Below, piece after piece: positions 28,508-38,856 of a stretch of 64,000 nucleotides of DNA. Under the pieces are notes generated by a model. The model saw nothing but the letters and a program-made list of their open reading frames with translations, had not been told where the DNA came from and made no database searches. The DNA is from Ignavibacteria bacterium (GTDB lineage: Bacteria > Bacteroidota > Ignavibacteria > Kapaibacteriales > UBA961), in contig CANLII010000002.1 of the NCBI GenBank assembly GCA_947491315.1, positions 62,001 to 126,000 on the forward strand. Reading direction: 5' to 3'. The translations under genes were made by a program, and so were the position numbers. Numbering within the stretch: the first letter of the stretch is position 1; every line of letters starts with the position of its first letter.

Positions 28508-30006
28508 AAATCACCATACAAGTATTTGCCTTTTTCTTGCTACTCATCATGACTTCGTGTGATGATTCCATACTGACGACAAATGAAAATCTCCCACCCG
28601 ATACAAAGATCTATGTAGATACAATTCTCAATCAACAAAATAGCAGAGTAAATGTCAGTTGGTCAGGAGATGATCCCGATGGTTTGGTGATAGGTTATGC
28701 AATTTCGTGGAATGAAAAAGATTGGTATTTCACAAGAAAGAATGATTCAATATTTGCATTGCAAGTGGAATCATCCGATACCAATTTTATTTTTTCGGTT
28801 GCATCCATAGATAATTCACTCAAGCAATATCCAAATGAAGGTGAAAAACTTGACTTTACTGACAAGAATGGGAATAATAGATTGGATAATGGTGAGATTT
28901 TCCCACTATTGGATGGTGCAATCGATCCTATTCCATCCAGACTCCAATTCCCTATCAAAAATTCTCCACCAATTATAGCTTGGGGTAATGACACATCAGC
29001 GAAGTCAGCCATAGCAGTAGCATTACCGGATACCACATTCTCATTTGCAACATTTAAGTTCTTTGTTTCTGATCAGGATGGAGATGCAACACTTGAAACT
29101 ATAGAATGGTCATTGAATGATTCTTCAAAAACTGCAAAGTGGACCTCTATTCCAAAAAACACAAGACTTTTCAGTCTTAGTGCAAAAGATGGTTTACAAC
29201 TGAATGCACATAATATTCTCTACTTAAGAGCAAGAGACATAGGTAAACTTCAAAGCAAAATTTTAACTTATCCAGCACCCGGTAAAACATGGTTTGTACA
29301 GGGTTCGAAAGGACCTATTCTTCTCATCAAAGATAGTGGCAATCGAGATGCGGATAACTTCTATCTCAAAGCTTTGAATGCAATGAACTCTGGTAGTTTT
29401 TCTGGCAGATTTGATGTTTTAGACATACATACCACAAAAACGACTGATGCTCCTGCAAAGACGATTCCCTCTTTTATTAGTCCAATGTTCATTGAATCAT
29501 TAAAACTGTATTCAGCCGTGATTTGGTATACCGATAAAAGTCCGAGTATGTCACTTGCTCAACAATCTCTTGTAGAATATATGCGTGCAGGTGGGAAGGT
29601 ATTGTTCGTCGCTGATCTTCCCGCTCCATTAAGTGAAGACATGCGTACGGAAATACGGGATTTTTCTCCGATAGATTCCATTGGCAGACAAGAGGTTTCA
29701 AGCGACCCACTGGCGATTAGAAATGGCACTGAATTTCTTGGGATTCCACATGGTTCCGTAACCTATCCGAATTTGACCAAAGAAAAAGGATCTGTTTTGG
29801 TATATCCATTATATCCAAAAGCTAATGCAAAGCCGGTGTATCGACTCCCTGAAAATCCCAAGTGGACAGGTTCTCCGATTTTGGGCGCAATGGATGATGA
29901 ATCTGACATGGTATTTCTCCATCTTCCACTTCATCTAATGAATGTCAATGATCAGGCAATTCAATTGATGGAAACGATCCTTCGCAATGAGTTTTTCATC
30001 CAATGA
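28504..30006 (+). CDS. Hypothetical lipoprotein, fibronectin-like N-terminus
   Basis: Lipobox FLLLIMTSC; PPDTKIYVDTILNQQNSRVNVSWSGDDPDGLVIGYAISW; coupled by ATGA overlaps to comF and tsaB. Confidence 0.65.
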   Translation: MKITIQVFAFFLLLIMTSCDDSILTTNENLPPDTKIYVDTILNQQNSRVNVSWSGDDPDGLVIGYAISWNEKDWYFTRKNDSIFALQVESSDTNFIFSVASIDNSLKQYPNEGEKLDFTDKNGNNRLDNGEIFPLLDGAIDPIPSRLQFPIKNSPPIIAWGNDTSAKSAIAVALPDTTFSFATFKFFVSDQDGDATLETIEWSLNDSSKTAKWTSIPKNTRLFSLSAKDGLQLNAHNILYLRARDIGKLQSKILTYPAPGKTWFVQGSKGPILLIKDSGNRDADNFYLKALNAMNSGSFSGRFDVLDIHTTKTTDAPAKTIPSFISPMFIESLKLYSAVIWYTDKSPSMSLAQQSLVEYMRAGGKVLFVADLPAPLSEDMRTEIRDFSPIDSIGRQEVSSDPLAIRNGTEFLGIPHGSVTYPNLTKEKGSVLVYPLYPKANAKPVYRLPENPKWTGSPILGAMDDESDMVFLHLPLHLMNVNDQAIQLMETILRNEFFIQ

Positions 30007-30689
30007 TACAGAAGTCAACATATCTCCTTGCGATTGAAACCGTGGGAAAAGTATGCGGTATAGCAATCATTGATGCCAAGAATGGCAGTCTCCAACTTGA
30101 GTATGTAATCCATGTGCCCAATATGCATGATGCGATGCTCGCCGAGTTGATTCGAAGAGCTATGAATGATTTGCACATTCAGCCTGAACACTTGCAAGTC
30201 ATAGCAGTTTCCGAAGGACCAGGAAGTTTTACAGGAGTCCGTATCGGAATGTCATTTGCCAAAGGATGGTGTGCAGATGGGAAAACCGCATTGGTCTCCG
30301 TTCCAACATTTCATGCAATGTTTGATGCTGCGAAAGATTTCCTGAATATAGAGTTAGATTCTTCATTATGCATCATCATGAAATCTCATGCTGATTCTTA
30401 CTTTATGCAAATGTTCGACATTATGACCGGAGAAGAGAAAACAGCCATTGCAATTATTTCATATGAACAAGCAGTCAATGGATTGGATGCATCCCATGTC
30501 TTGATCGGTGATATACATATCAGTGATTGCAATGCGAGAAGACTTCCTCATATTTCTGCTTCTCATCCGACTTTTATTGCGAAATATGGACTGAAAATGT
30601 TTCAAGAAGGAAAATTTATTTCACCACATGATGCTGATCCCGGATATCATGCGGAATTCGTTCCTACCATCAAGGGTCAACAGTCATGA
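30003..30689 (+). CDS. tsaB: tRNA threonylcarbamoyladenosine biosynthesis protein TsaB
   Basis: LLAIETVGKVCGIAI; SEGPGSFTGVRIGMSFAKG. Confidence 0.92.
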   Translation: MIQKSTYLLAIETVGKVCGIAIIDAKNGSLQLEYVIHVPNMHDAMLAELIRRAMNDLHIQPEHLQVIAVSEGPGSFTGVRIGMSFAKGWCADGKTALVSVPTFHAMFDAAKDFLNIELDSSLCIIMKSHADSYFMQMFDIMTGEEKTAIAIISYEQAVNGLDASHVLIGDIHISDCNARRLPHISASHPTFIAKYGLKMFQEGKFISPHDADPGYHAEFVPTIKGQQS

Positions 30690-31138
30690 GTATTCATTGG
30701 AAATGTATTCCTTTCAACGATTTGACCCCACAAGAAGTATATGCTATTCTTGGTTTGAGACAAGATGTATTTATCATTGAGCAAGCATGTATTTATCAGG
30801 ATATAGATGGTATTGACTCAACTTCACATCATGTACTTGCCTCCTCAGATGATGTATTGACAGCATATTCCAGAATAATACCCATTGCTGATTCAGACTT
30901 TGTGAAATTGGGTCGAATCATCGTACATCATGATTACAGAGGAATAGCGCTTGGAAAACATTTGGTTGAATATTCCATAGCAGAAGCAATCCGACTATAT
31001 TCACCAAAGCACATTCATATTTCCGCACAATCATATTTATTGCAGTTCTATGAGTCTTTTGGATTTCATTCGATCAGTGATTCTTATGATTTGGATGGCA
31101 TCACACATCTCGATATGGCATTGGACATACTATCATGA
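30686..31138 (+). CDS. ElaA-family GNAT acetyltransferase
   Basis: YAILGLRQDVFIIEQACIYQDIDGID; LGRIIVHHDYRGIALGKHLVEYSI; SAQSYLLQFYESFGF. Confidence 0.88.
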   Translation: MSIHWKCIPFNDLTPQEVYAILGLRQDVFIIEQACIYQDIDGIDSTSHHVLASSDDVLTAYSRIIPIADSDFVKLGRIIVHHDYRGIALGKHLVEYSIAEAIRLYSPKHIHISAQSYLLQFYESFGFHSISDSYDLDGITHLDMALDILS

Positions 31139-32676
31139 AGATTCTTTCAACTTTATGTTCCGCCTTGAACGGTTTTACTGTCATTGGTTCAACAGAAAAG
31201 CTGGTAAGTTCCATAGAATATGATAGCAGAAGCTGTCAGGAATTCTCATTATTTGTTGCCATAAACGGAAGTACTATTCCTCCAGTCGATGGAAATCAAT
31301 TCATTGAGGATGCGATTGCAAGAGGAGCAAAAACAATCATCACCGATATTCCTGATTGTATTGTTCCAAATGATGTTACAATCATTGGCGTGCCTGATAC
31401 CCGCATTGCATTATCTAGAGTATCAAATGCATTCTATGATTTTCCTTCAAAGAAATTGCGCATTTATGGCATAACTGGTACGAATGGAAAAACATCTACG
31501 ACATTTCTTTTGAAATCAATTTTTGAAGCATCAGGTGAACCAACAGGACTCATAGGAACCACCGGAAATTATATAGGTGATGAAAGAATTGCCGCCACAC
31601 ATACCACACCCGAATCCCCGCATCTTTGTCAATTACTGTCCATGATGGTCCGCAGAGGAATCAAAACGGTCTTCATGGAAGTCAGCTCTCATGCACTGGC
31701 ATTGCATCGCGTTGAAGGAATTCGCTTCGCAGGCGCTATTTTTACGAATCTCACACATGATCATTTGGATTTTCACGGCTCGATGGAGCGATATGCACAA
31801 GCAAAAAAACATCTCTTTGACATATTGCCAAAAGAATCGATTGCAATTGCAATGGGAGATTCTCCCTATTCATATTTAATGCTCAGTGATTGCAAAGCTC
31901 GCGAGCAATATCGAGTGGGAAGATCAAATGCCTTTGATGTTTCAATTAACTTGGAAAATCATTCTTTATCCGGCACATCATATAGACTTTCATTTGCAGG
32001 TTTGGTTCCTGAGTTTTATGTTTCTACCATTGATATTGTTTCCCCTCTCATCGGAAAATTCAATGTTGAGAATACAGCGCTGGCTGCAGCATTTGCCCAT
32101 CTCACAGGCATTGAGACCAATATTATTCAACATTCTCTGAGAAGTGCGGAAGGTGCACCTGGGAGAATGCAGAAATTACGACTACCAAATGGAGCATTGG
32201 TATTAGTAGATTATGCGCATACACCCGATGCATTGGAAAAATCGCTTTTAACATGCACATCATTGATCAATACCACAGGCAAAGGAAGACTAACAGTTGT
32301 GTTTGGTTGTGGCGGAGACAGAGACAATACAAAAAGACCCATCATGGGAAAGATTGCATCAGAATTGGTAGATCGCATCATCATCACAGATGATAATCCG
32401 CGACATGAAACATCCGAGAAAATCATCAATGATATCAAGTGTGGCATCAATCAATGTAATGCTCATAAAGTCATTTCTATTCCCGATAGATTACAAGCCA
32501 TCAGTCATGCTTTACAGTATTCTGAAGACAAAGAAATAATTTTGATTGCCGGCAAAGGTCATGAAGAATTTCAAATCATCGGCAATGAAATCTTACCCTT
32601 CAGCGATATGAATACAGTAAAATCTCTGATAACTACGATTTTTCTTTCACAGTCAGATAGTGATGCACATGAATAA
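31135..32676 (+). CDS. murE: UDP-N-acetylmuramoyl-tripeptide synthetase (MurE)
   Basis: GITGTNGKTSTTFLLKSI; TTPESPHLCQLL; VFGCGGDRDNTKRPIMG; TDDNPRHE (meso-DAP-type DNPR motif). Confidence 0.96.
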   Translation: MKILSTLCSALNGFTVIGSTEKLVSSIEYDSRSCQEFSLFVAINGSTIPPVDGNQFIEDAIARGAKTIITDIPDCIVPNDVTIIGVPDTRIALSRVSNAFYDFPSKKLRIYGITGTNGKTSTTFLLKSIFEASGEPTGLIGTTGNYIGDERIAATHTTPESPHLCQLLSMMVRRGIKTVFMEVSSHALALHRVEGIRFAGAIFTNLTHDHLDFHGSMERYAQAKKHLFDILPKESIAIAMGDSPYSYLMLSDCKAREQYRVGRSNAFDVSINLENHSLSGTSYRLSFAGLVPEFYVSTIDIVSPLIGKFNVENTALAAAFAHLTGIETNIIQHSLRSAEGAPGRMQKLRLPNGALVLVDYAHTPDALEKSLLTCTSLINTTGKGRLTVVFGCGGDRDNTKRPIMGKIASELVDRIIITDDNPRHETSEKIINDIKCGINQCNAHKVISIPDRLQAISHALQYSEDKEIILIAGKGHEEFQIIGNEILPFSDMNTVKSLITTIFLSQSDSDAHE

Positions 32677-33097
32677 TCTGTTCTTTTTCATGGCAAGCTT
32701 GATTATGGCCTGTTCACTTTTTGGATTCAATCATCAAAGATCCTATGCTATACCCTATGAAGATGACTCAGTGAAGCAGGAAACAATGCTTGAAATTCCT
32801 GATTCCCTCATTCAAGGAAAGGCATCATTTTATGGTTCTGAATTTAATGGTCGCAAAACCGCAAATGGTGAGATTTATGATGAAACGGCTTTGACTGCAG
32901 CACATCGAACTTTGCCATTTGGAACTGTTCTCCGCGTGACAAATCTTCGAAATGGATTGTCTGTCATAGTACGAATCAATGATCGCGGACCATTTCATCC
33001 GGATAGGGTAATTGATCTCTCAAAAAATGCCGCAGAAGAAATTGATCTCATAACCTATGGCGTCACAGATATCGAAGCGGAAATTCTTGAATACTAA
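32660..33097 (+). CDS. rlpA: Septal ring lytic transglycosylase RlpA family protein
   Basis: GKASFYGSEFNGRKTANGEIYDETALTAAHRTLPFGTVLRVTN; VRINDRGPFHPDRVIDLS. Confidence 0.92.
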   Translation: MMHMNNLFFFMASLIMACSLFGFNHQRSYAIPYEDDSVKQETMLEIPDSLIQGKASFYGSEFNGRKTANGEIYDETALTAAHRTLPFGTVLRVTNLRNGLSVIVRINDRGPFHPDRVIDLSKNAAEEIDLITYGVTDIEAEILEY

Positions 33098-33109
33098 TCA
33101 AATCTCCAT

Positions 33110-35239
33110 ATGAAGACATTACTACTGACAATTTTCCTATTCATACTGTTTCAAAGTGCATCCTCACAGTATATTCCTTCCATCCTCCTACCTGGTCATC
33201 AGGAGGAGAAGCATGAGCTTTGTTCTCATGCGCATGAAATGCATCAAAAGATGAGTGAAAGACCACTGGAGTCCATCAATGAAATTGATGTATTGACATA
33301 TGATGTTTTTATGGATTGGAGACTACCATTTGCCACGCCTGATTCCGTGCTTCCGAGTTATACCTATTCCGGAAAAAACGAATTGACTTTCATTCCTCTT
33401 TCAAGCAGTACAACAATCAAACTTCATGCTACTTCCATGACAATTGATTCAGTAACATTAGATGGAACGAAGCTTGCCTCCATTGCGATCATTCAGCCAT
33501 CGAATGGACATTGGAGTATAAATGTTCCGAGTGCTTTATCGGTAGATACGCATTCATTGCATATTTGGTATACCTATAAAGGTGATGCGAAGAAAGGATT
33601 CTACTATTATCCCAAAGGAATGTTTGTCCGAAAATTCCAGGGACTCGATTCCAATTTTGTCGAAGAAGACCTCGCCTATGTGATGAATCAACCGGAAGAT
33701 GCTCGGTATTGGATGCCATGCAATGACAGACCAGATGATAAAGCAAGAGCTCGAATCACGATTCGCGTTCCTTATGACTCCACGCTTAGTGACACTAATA
33801 ATATACGCGTCACATCCAATGGAGATTTGACGGAACTTGTAATCGGTAGAATGAATGGCATTCCATCCTACAGAGATTATACATTTTATGATACCACGCT
33901 CATTCCAACATATCTCATGGTTGTGAATGCATCACGATTCGTGGACTTTACCCTTTGGGCCAAAGTCCCTAATTCGAATGATTCCATTCCGATTTACAAT
34001 TATGTTTGGAAGAAGGATTTTGATGGAACAAAAACAGATGGTAGCGAATACAATGCAAAATATGCTTTGAGTTTTACGCCTAGCATGATCACCGGTTATA
34101 TTCCATTATTTGGAAAGTATCCATTCAAAACATATGGACATACATCGGCTCAACCATTTTGGGCGGGTGGCATGGAACATCAGCGTATGAGTACAATCAA
34201 TCGCACATGGCTAAGAGGATTCTCCAACAATGGATTGGCGCATGAAGTTATGCATCAATGGTTTGGCGATTTGGTCACATGCAAAACATGGGGTGAAATC
34301 TGGCTCAATGAAGGAGCCGGTACTTGGGGCGAAGCTTTATGGTATGAAACATGGGGAGGATATCCCGAGTATATATCCATGATGCGTTCAAAAAGAAATG
34401 ATTATTTCCGCATCAATGGAAATGTCTTGCAACCACCAATTTTCGGCATTCCAATTGAAAATGTTTTCAATTATGCCACCACCTATGCAAAAGCAAGTTG
34501 GGTCTATCATATGCTTCGCACAATGCTTGGTGATGATGTATTCTATCCAGTATTACGCACATATTTTAATCGATATGCGTATGGCAATGCCAATACAGAG
34601 GAATTTAAGAACATATTCAAACAAGAAGCTCCGAATCCACCGATTGACTATGATGTATTTTTTGATCAATGGCTCATGAAAAGAGGACATCCCATCGTGA
34701 AATTTTCTACTCTCAGAGAGCATGTCAATGCGCAAAATGAGACATATATTCACTTTGTGATCAATCAAGTACAAGCAGGCAATACTATTCCGGCAATCTT
34801 TCAATTCCCTCTTTCGATTCGATTCATAGGTACAACAGATACAGTCATGTATCGCGGAATTGTCAAGAATTCAAGTCATGAAGGATTCATCAAACTTCAA
34901 TCTCCCCTTGTCAAAGCAATCATTGATCCGAATTCTGATGTTTTGATGGAGACAGACACCGTTTCTGGATCATATCTCTCCATTGAAGAATCAATGCCAA
35001 CCATGCAAGCATATATTCGTGGATTTGGAGATGAGCAATATCTTTCAATCAAAAGTGGAATCGAAGAGCACGTTTCCATCATGATTCATGATATTCGAGG
35101 ATCCTTGATTCATTCTGACAATATATCAATAGCTTCAACTGCATTGATTGAAAAGAAACTTCCACACTTCAGTTCAGGAATGTATATTGTATCCATTCGA
35201 TCCACTCAAGGAATGATCAGTTTGCGCTATCAGCTATAA
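33110..35239 (+). CDS. M1 family metallopeptidase with T9SS-type C-terminal sorting domain
   Basis: GGMEHQRMS, GLAHEVMHQWFGDLVTCKTWGEIWLNEGAGTW (HExxH-x18-E); C-terminus VSIMIHDIRGSLIHSD...FSSGMYIVSIRSTQGMISLRYQL. Confidence 0.92.
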   Translation: MKTLLLTIFLFILFQSASSQYIPSILLPGHQEEKHELCSHAHEMHQKMSERPLESINEIDVLTYDVFMDWRLPFATPDSVLPSYTYSGKNELTFIPLSSSTTIKLHATSMTIDSVTLDGTKLASIAIIQPSNGHWSINVPSALSVDTHSLHIWYTYKGDAKKGFYYYPKGMFVRKFQGLDSNFVEEDLAYVMNQPEDARYWMPCNDRPDDKARARITIRVPYDSTLSDTNNIRVTSNGDLTELVIGRMNGIPSYRDYTFYDTTLIPTYLMVVNASRFVDFTLWAKVPNSNDSIPIYNYVWKKDFDGTKTDGSEYNAKYALSFTPSMITGYIPLFGKYPFKTYGHTSAQPFWAGGMEHQRMSTINRTWLRGFSNNGLAHEVMHQWFGDLVTCKTWGEIWLNEGAGTWGEALWYETWGGYPEYISMMRSKRNDYFRINGNVLQPPIFGIPIENVFNYATTYAKASWVYHMLRTMLGDDVFYPVLRTYFNRYAYGNANTEEFKNIFKQEAPNPPIDYDVFFDQWLMKRGHPIVKFSTLREHVNAQNETYIHFVINQVQAGNTIPAIFQFPLSIRFIGTTDTVMYRGIVKNSSHEGFIKLQSPLVKAIIDPNSDVLMETDTVSGSYLSIEESMPTMQAYIRGFGDEQYLSIKSGIEEHVSIMIHDIRGSLIHSDNISIASTALIEKKLPHFSSGMYIVSIRSTQGMISLRYQL

Positions 35240-35253
35240 TCATTGAGTTCAAT

Positions 35254-36915
35254 TTGCCAAAAGCACCTCTACATATTCCACATAGTCAATATTCAGAATA
35301 TTGCTTTCATGGTATACCTGCCTCTCGCGGTATTGTGAACGGAAATGCAATCGTCATTCACAATGATTTGATTGGTGATTATCAAGAACATATCTCAATA
35401 GATCAGATACCGGATGAACTTGAGCGATTTTCTCAAGCAGTGATCAAGAGTGAACAACAATTCGAACATATCATCTCGATAAGTCGTGAGCAATTTCCTG
35501 CCATGTCTCATATTCTTGAGACATATTCCATGATTCTTATGGATGCAGACATGCATGAATCCATACGAAAGAAAATCAAGGAAGGATATTCAGCCGAAAA
35601 TGCAATCTTCCATAATTTTAATGCACAGAAGCAATTCTTTCTACTAGCAAAAGATCCCATACTCAGTGAAAGAGCAGTAGATTTTGACCATGTAAGTTCA
35701 CAATTACTTTCCGCATTGCGCAATAAAATCATCAGTCATCAAGTTTGTGAAGATAGCATTGTCATTGCAACATCGATTACACCCACCGATATCATGACCT
35801 TCAAGCAGCAAAATTGCAAAGGATTTGCGACGGAAATCGGAGGAATTGCATCACATGCATCAATCCTTTCTCGCTCCCTTTCGATGACCTCTGTTATTGG
35901 CATCAATGATATCGTGCATAAAGTCAAAACCGGTGATACAATCATATTGGATGGCAATAATGGCATCCTGATTGTAAATCCCACCGATGAAACATTGAGT
36001 CAATATCGTCAAAGAAGCATTGAAGAAATTCAATACCGCGCTTCATTGGGTGATCTTGCTCATATGGAATCGAAGACAGAGAAAGGAACGCATATATGCA
36101 TCTCAGCAAATATCGATTCATTGACGGACATTGATGAAGCCATAGCAAATGGTGCCCAAGGAATTGGGTTGCTCAGATCAGAGTTTCAAATTGCACGATA
36201 TGGAAGAATTCCCGATGAGGATACTCAAGTGGAATGGTATTCGACTTGTGCAAAAAAAGTATATCCCGAATTCTGCACAATTCGAGCATTCGACATAGGT
36301 TCAGATAAATTTGCAGAAGGTTTACCAAAGGAAGAAAATCCTGCTTTGGGAGTAAGAGGCATTCGTTTTTTACTCAAGAGGAAGGATTTATTCAAAACAC
36401 AATTGAGAGCCATCATCAGGGCCTCAAAAACAAAAAATGTCAAGCTCATGTTGCCAATGATTACGAATGTATCAGAGGTGCTTCAGACAAAAGAATTACT
36501 GGAGGAGTGTAAAAGTGAATTAGATCAAGAAGGATTTCTGTATGATCCGCATTTGCCCTTTGGGATCATGATTGAAACGCCAGCATCCGCATTGGATATT
36601 GAATCCTTTTTCGAGCATTGTGAATTTTTCAGCATTGGTACGAATGATCTAACGCAGTATATTCTTGCCTCCGATAGAATCAATGAACATGTTGCCGATA
36701 TCTATAATATTTTTCACCCAGTAGTATTCAAACTCATAGGTACTATAGTCAAGGATTGCAACAAAGCCGGAAAAGATATATCTCTCTGCGGAGAACTTGC
36801 AGGTTTTCCCGATGCAACCGATAGATTACTCTCATTGGGATTACAACATATCAGCATTTCCCCACCCCTGATTCCTGGTATAAAAAGAAAAGTAATCAAT
36901 AACCAAATAGTCTGA
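35254..36915 (+). CDS. ptsI: Phosphoenolpyruvate-protein phosphotransferase (PTS enzyme I)
   Basis: ATEIGGIASHASILSRSL; GIGLLRSEF; FSIGTNDLTQYILASDR; SLCGELAG; TTG start. Confidence 0.93.
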   Translation: MPKAPLHIPHSQYSEYCFHGIPASRGIVNGNAIVIHNDLIGDYQEHISIDQIPDELERFSQAVIKSEQQFEHIISISREQFPAMSHILETYSMILMDADMHESIRKKIKEGYSAENAIFHNFNAQKQFFLLAKDPILSERAVDFDHVSSQLLSALRNKIISHQVCEDSIVIATSITPTDIMTFKQQNCKGFATEIGGIASHASILSRSLSMTSVIGINDIVHKVKTGDTIILDGNNGILIVNPTDETLSQYRQRSIEEIQYRASLGDLAHMESKTEKGTHICISANIDSLTDIDEAIANGAQGIGLLRSEFQIARYGRIPDEDTQVEWYSTCAKKVYPEFCTIRAFDIGSDKFAEGLPKEENPALGVRGIRFLLKRKDLFKTQLRAIIRASKTKNVKLMLPMITNVSEVLQTKELLEECKSELDQEGFLYDPHLPFGIMIETPASALDIESFFEHCEFFSIGTNDLTQYILASDRINEHVADIYNIFHPVVFKLIGTIVKDCNKAGKDISLCGELAGFPDATDRLLSLGLQHISISPPLIPGIKRKVINNQIV

Positions 36916-36916
36916 A

Positions 36917-38194
36917 TCAGACATATTTTCTATCGACTTTTCTTCTGTTTCTATATACATTCAGCACTATTCCTACAGATGCCATATTCATGACGAGTGC
37001 AGAACCACCAGCACTTAAGAATGGAAGTGGAATTCCCATTACGGGAAATGCCCCGATTGCCATACCGATATTCACCGTTGCATGATAGAAAAAGAAAATT
37101 CCCACGGATGCACTTAACATTGAACCAAATGCATTTCCCGATTGTCTTGCAATGCCAATACATTGCATGATGAGGATTGCCAACAGTCCAATGACCAAAA
37201 CTCCTCCAACAAAACCAAATTCTTCGGTTGGAACGCAGAAAATAAAATCTGTCCATTGTTTAGGAATATATCGCAATTGAGTTTGCGACCCATGCAGGAA
37301 TCCTTTGCCCGTTACTCCGCCGCTACCAACAGCCATAATTGATTGTATCACATGATAGCCCCTTCCCCTGGGATCATTATCAGGGTTGAGAAAAGTCTGA
37401 ATACGGCTTTGCTGATGAGGTTTCAATACTCCATACACATATCGAGAGGAGAATCCAATCGCTATGAATACTAGAAGCATTGCTAATGCTTTCATGAGAT
37501 CCCTTTTCAAAAACATTGGGACCGATGCACTGATGATGGATGACACAAATACCCATTCCCTTCCGATGAAACCCATGATCACCGCAATTGGAGCCCCTAC
37601 TAGAAATGTGATGAGATTAATACTAGCGCCACCCCAAAACATCATGCCAAGGAGCATCACACCATAAACGGAAGCACTTCCAAAGTCAGGCTCCAACATG
37701 ATGAGTCCGATTGGAATCGCAAACAACATGATCGGCATAATCAGATCGCTCCAATTGCTGAGGTCTCTACCTCTAGAGGAAATAGAGCGGGCAACAGCCA
37801 ATAGCGTGGCGATTTTCCCAAATTCAGAAGGCTGAAAAGTGATAGGACCGATTGTGAGCCAACTCTTCGATCCATAGACTGTTTTTCCAATCACAATAAC
37901 AGCAATCAGCAGAAGCATTGCAATGCCATAAATAATATAGGCATAGTCAAAGAGCCATCGTTCAGGCATGAACATGATTGCGACCATGACACCGCCCCCA
38001 ACAATCCCGAATAATAACTGTTTGGTGAAATACTCACTCATGCCCGCATCATATGTGGCACTATAAATTGAAATCAAACCCATTGCAAAAAGTAATGTCG
38101 TCACAAGGATCAGTACCCAGTCCAACATCGCATTGGATTGTTTTGAACCCGAAGCAACAAATTCTTCGGTGAAATCATCATAGATGGATTGCAT
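36917..38194 (-). CDS. rodA: Rod shape-determining protein RodA (SEDS family)
   Basis: LMLEPDFGSASVYGVMLLGMMFWGG; DFIFCVPTEEFGFVGGVLV; PVMGIPLPFLSAGGSAL. Confidence 0.93.
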   Translation of the reverse strand: MQSIYDDFTEEFVASGSKQSNAMLDWVLILVTTLLFAMGLISIYSATYDAGMSEYFTKQLLFGIVGGGVMVAIMFMPERWLFDYAYIIYGIAMLLLIAVIVIGKTVYGSKSWLTIGPITFQPSEFGKIATLLAVARSISSRGRDLSNWSDLIMPIMLFAIPIGLIMLEPDFGSASVYGVMLLGMMFWGGASINLITFLVGAPIAVIMGFIGREWVFVSSIISASVPMFLKRDLMKALAMLLVFIAIGFSSRYVYGVLKPHQQSRIQTFLNPDNDPRGRGYHVIQSIMAVGSGGVTGKGFLHGSQTQLRYIPKQWTDFIFCVPTEEFGFVGGVLVIGLLAILIMQCIGIARQSGNAFGSMLSASVGIFFFYHATVNIGMAIGAFPVMGIPLPFLSAGGSALVMNMASVGIVLNVYRNRRKVDRKYV

Positions 38195-38208
38195 GATAGA
38201 TTCTACTA

Positions 38209-38778
38209 TTAAACGCGATTGATATATTCCACGGTGACCGAATCGCCATCCGTACTGATCTTTGTGATGCTTCCGAAAGCAATGTGGATGTCGAATGTTC
38301 TTTGATATGGAATCTCAAGCACATATGACAAAATTGCACGAATAACACTCGCATGTGTAGAGATAACGACTGTTTTATAATTCTTTGTGATGATATCCTC
38401 AAAGAAGTCTTTCACTCGCAAAATCAGTTGTGTATAAGACTCACCTTCGGGAACAGAATGAAATACAACATCGCGCATCCATTCCTGAAGCTCCACTTCA
38501 TCGATCTCTTCCCATTTTTTCCTCTCCCAAACACCGAAATTCAAGTCAGATAATCGATCATCCTGCATTGCAGGCCTTTTACTGATGAACTCAGCTAGCT
38601 GGATACAACGACGGGTCGGACTCGAAAAATACACCGCATGCATTTTATCGGGCACAAGCTTCATTGTATCCGAAGCTTCTTGCAAAAAGCTTGAAGCTAC
38701 AGGAATTTCAGTTTGACCATAGCAAACATTATTATCAACTGCTACGGTTGTATGTCTTAAGAAATAGAGATCCATCAT
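38209..38778 (-). CDS. Histidine phosphatase family protein (CobC/alpha-ribazole phosphatase-like)
   Basis: YFLRHTTVAVDNNVCYGQTEIPVASSFLQEA; SPTRRCIQLAEFI; DLNFGVWERKKWEEID; ISTHASVIRAIL. Confidence 0.8.
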   Translation of the reverse strand: MMDLYFLRHTTVAVDNNVCYGQTEIPVASSFLQEASDTMKLVPDKMHAVYFSSPTRRCIQLAEFISKRPAMQDDRLSDLNFGVWERKKWEEIDEVELQEWMRDVVFHSVPEGESYTQLILRVKDFFEDIITKNYKTVVISTHASVIRAILSYVLEIPYQRTFDIHIAFGSITKISTDGDSVTVEYINRV

Positions 38779-38856
38779 TTCACCGGGAAGAATTCAATGA
38801 TGTGCAAAAATACCATAATTCTTCCCTTTTCACGGAGAATCTTGGGGATTTATTGA

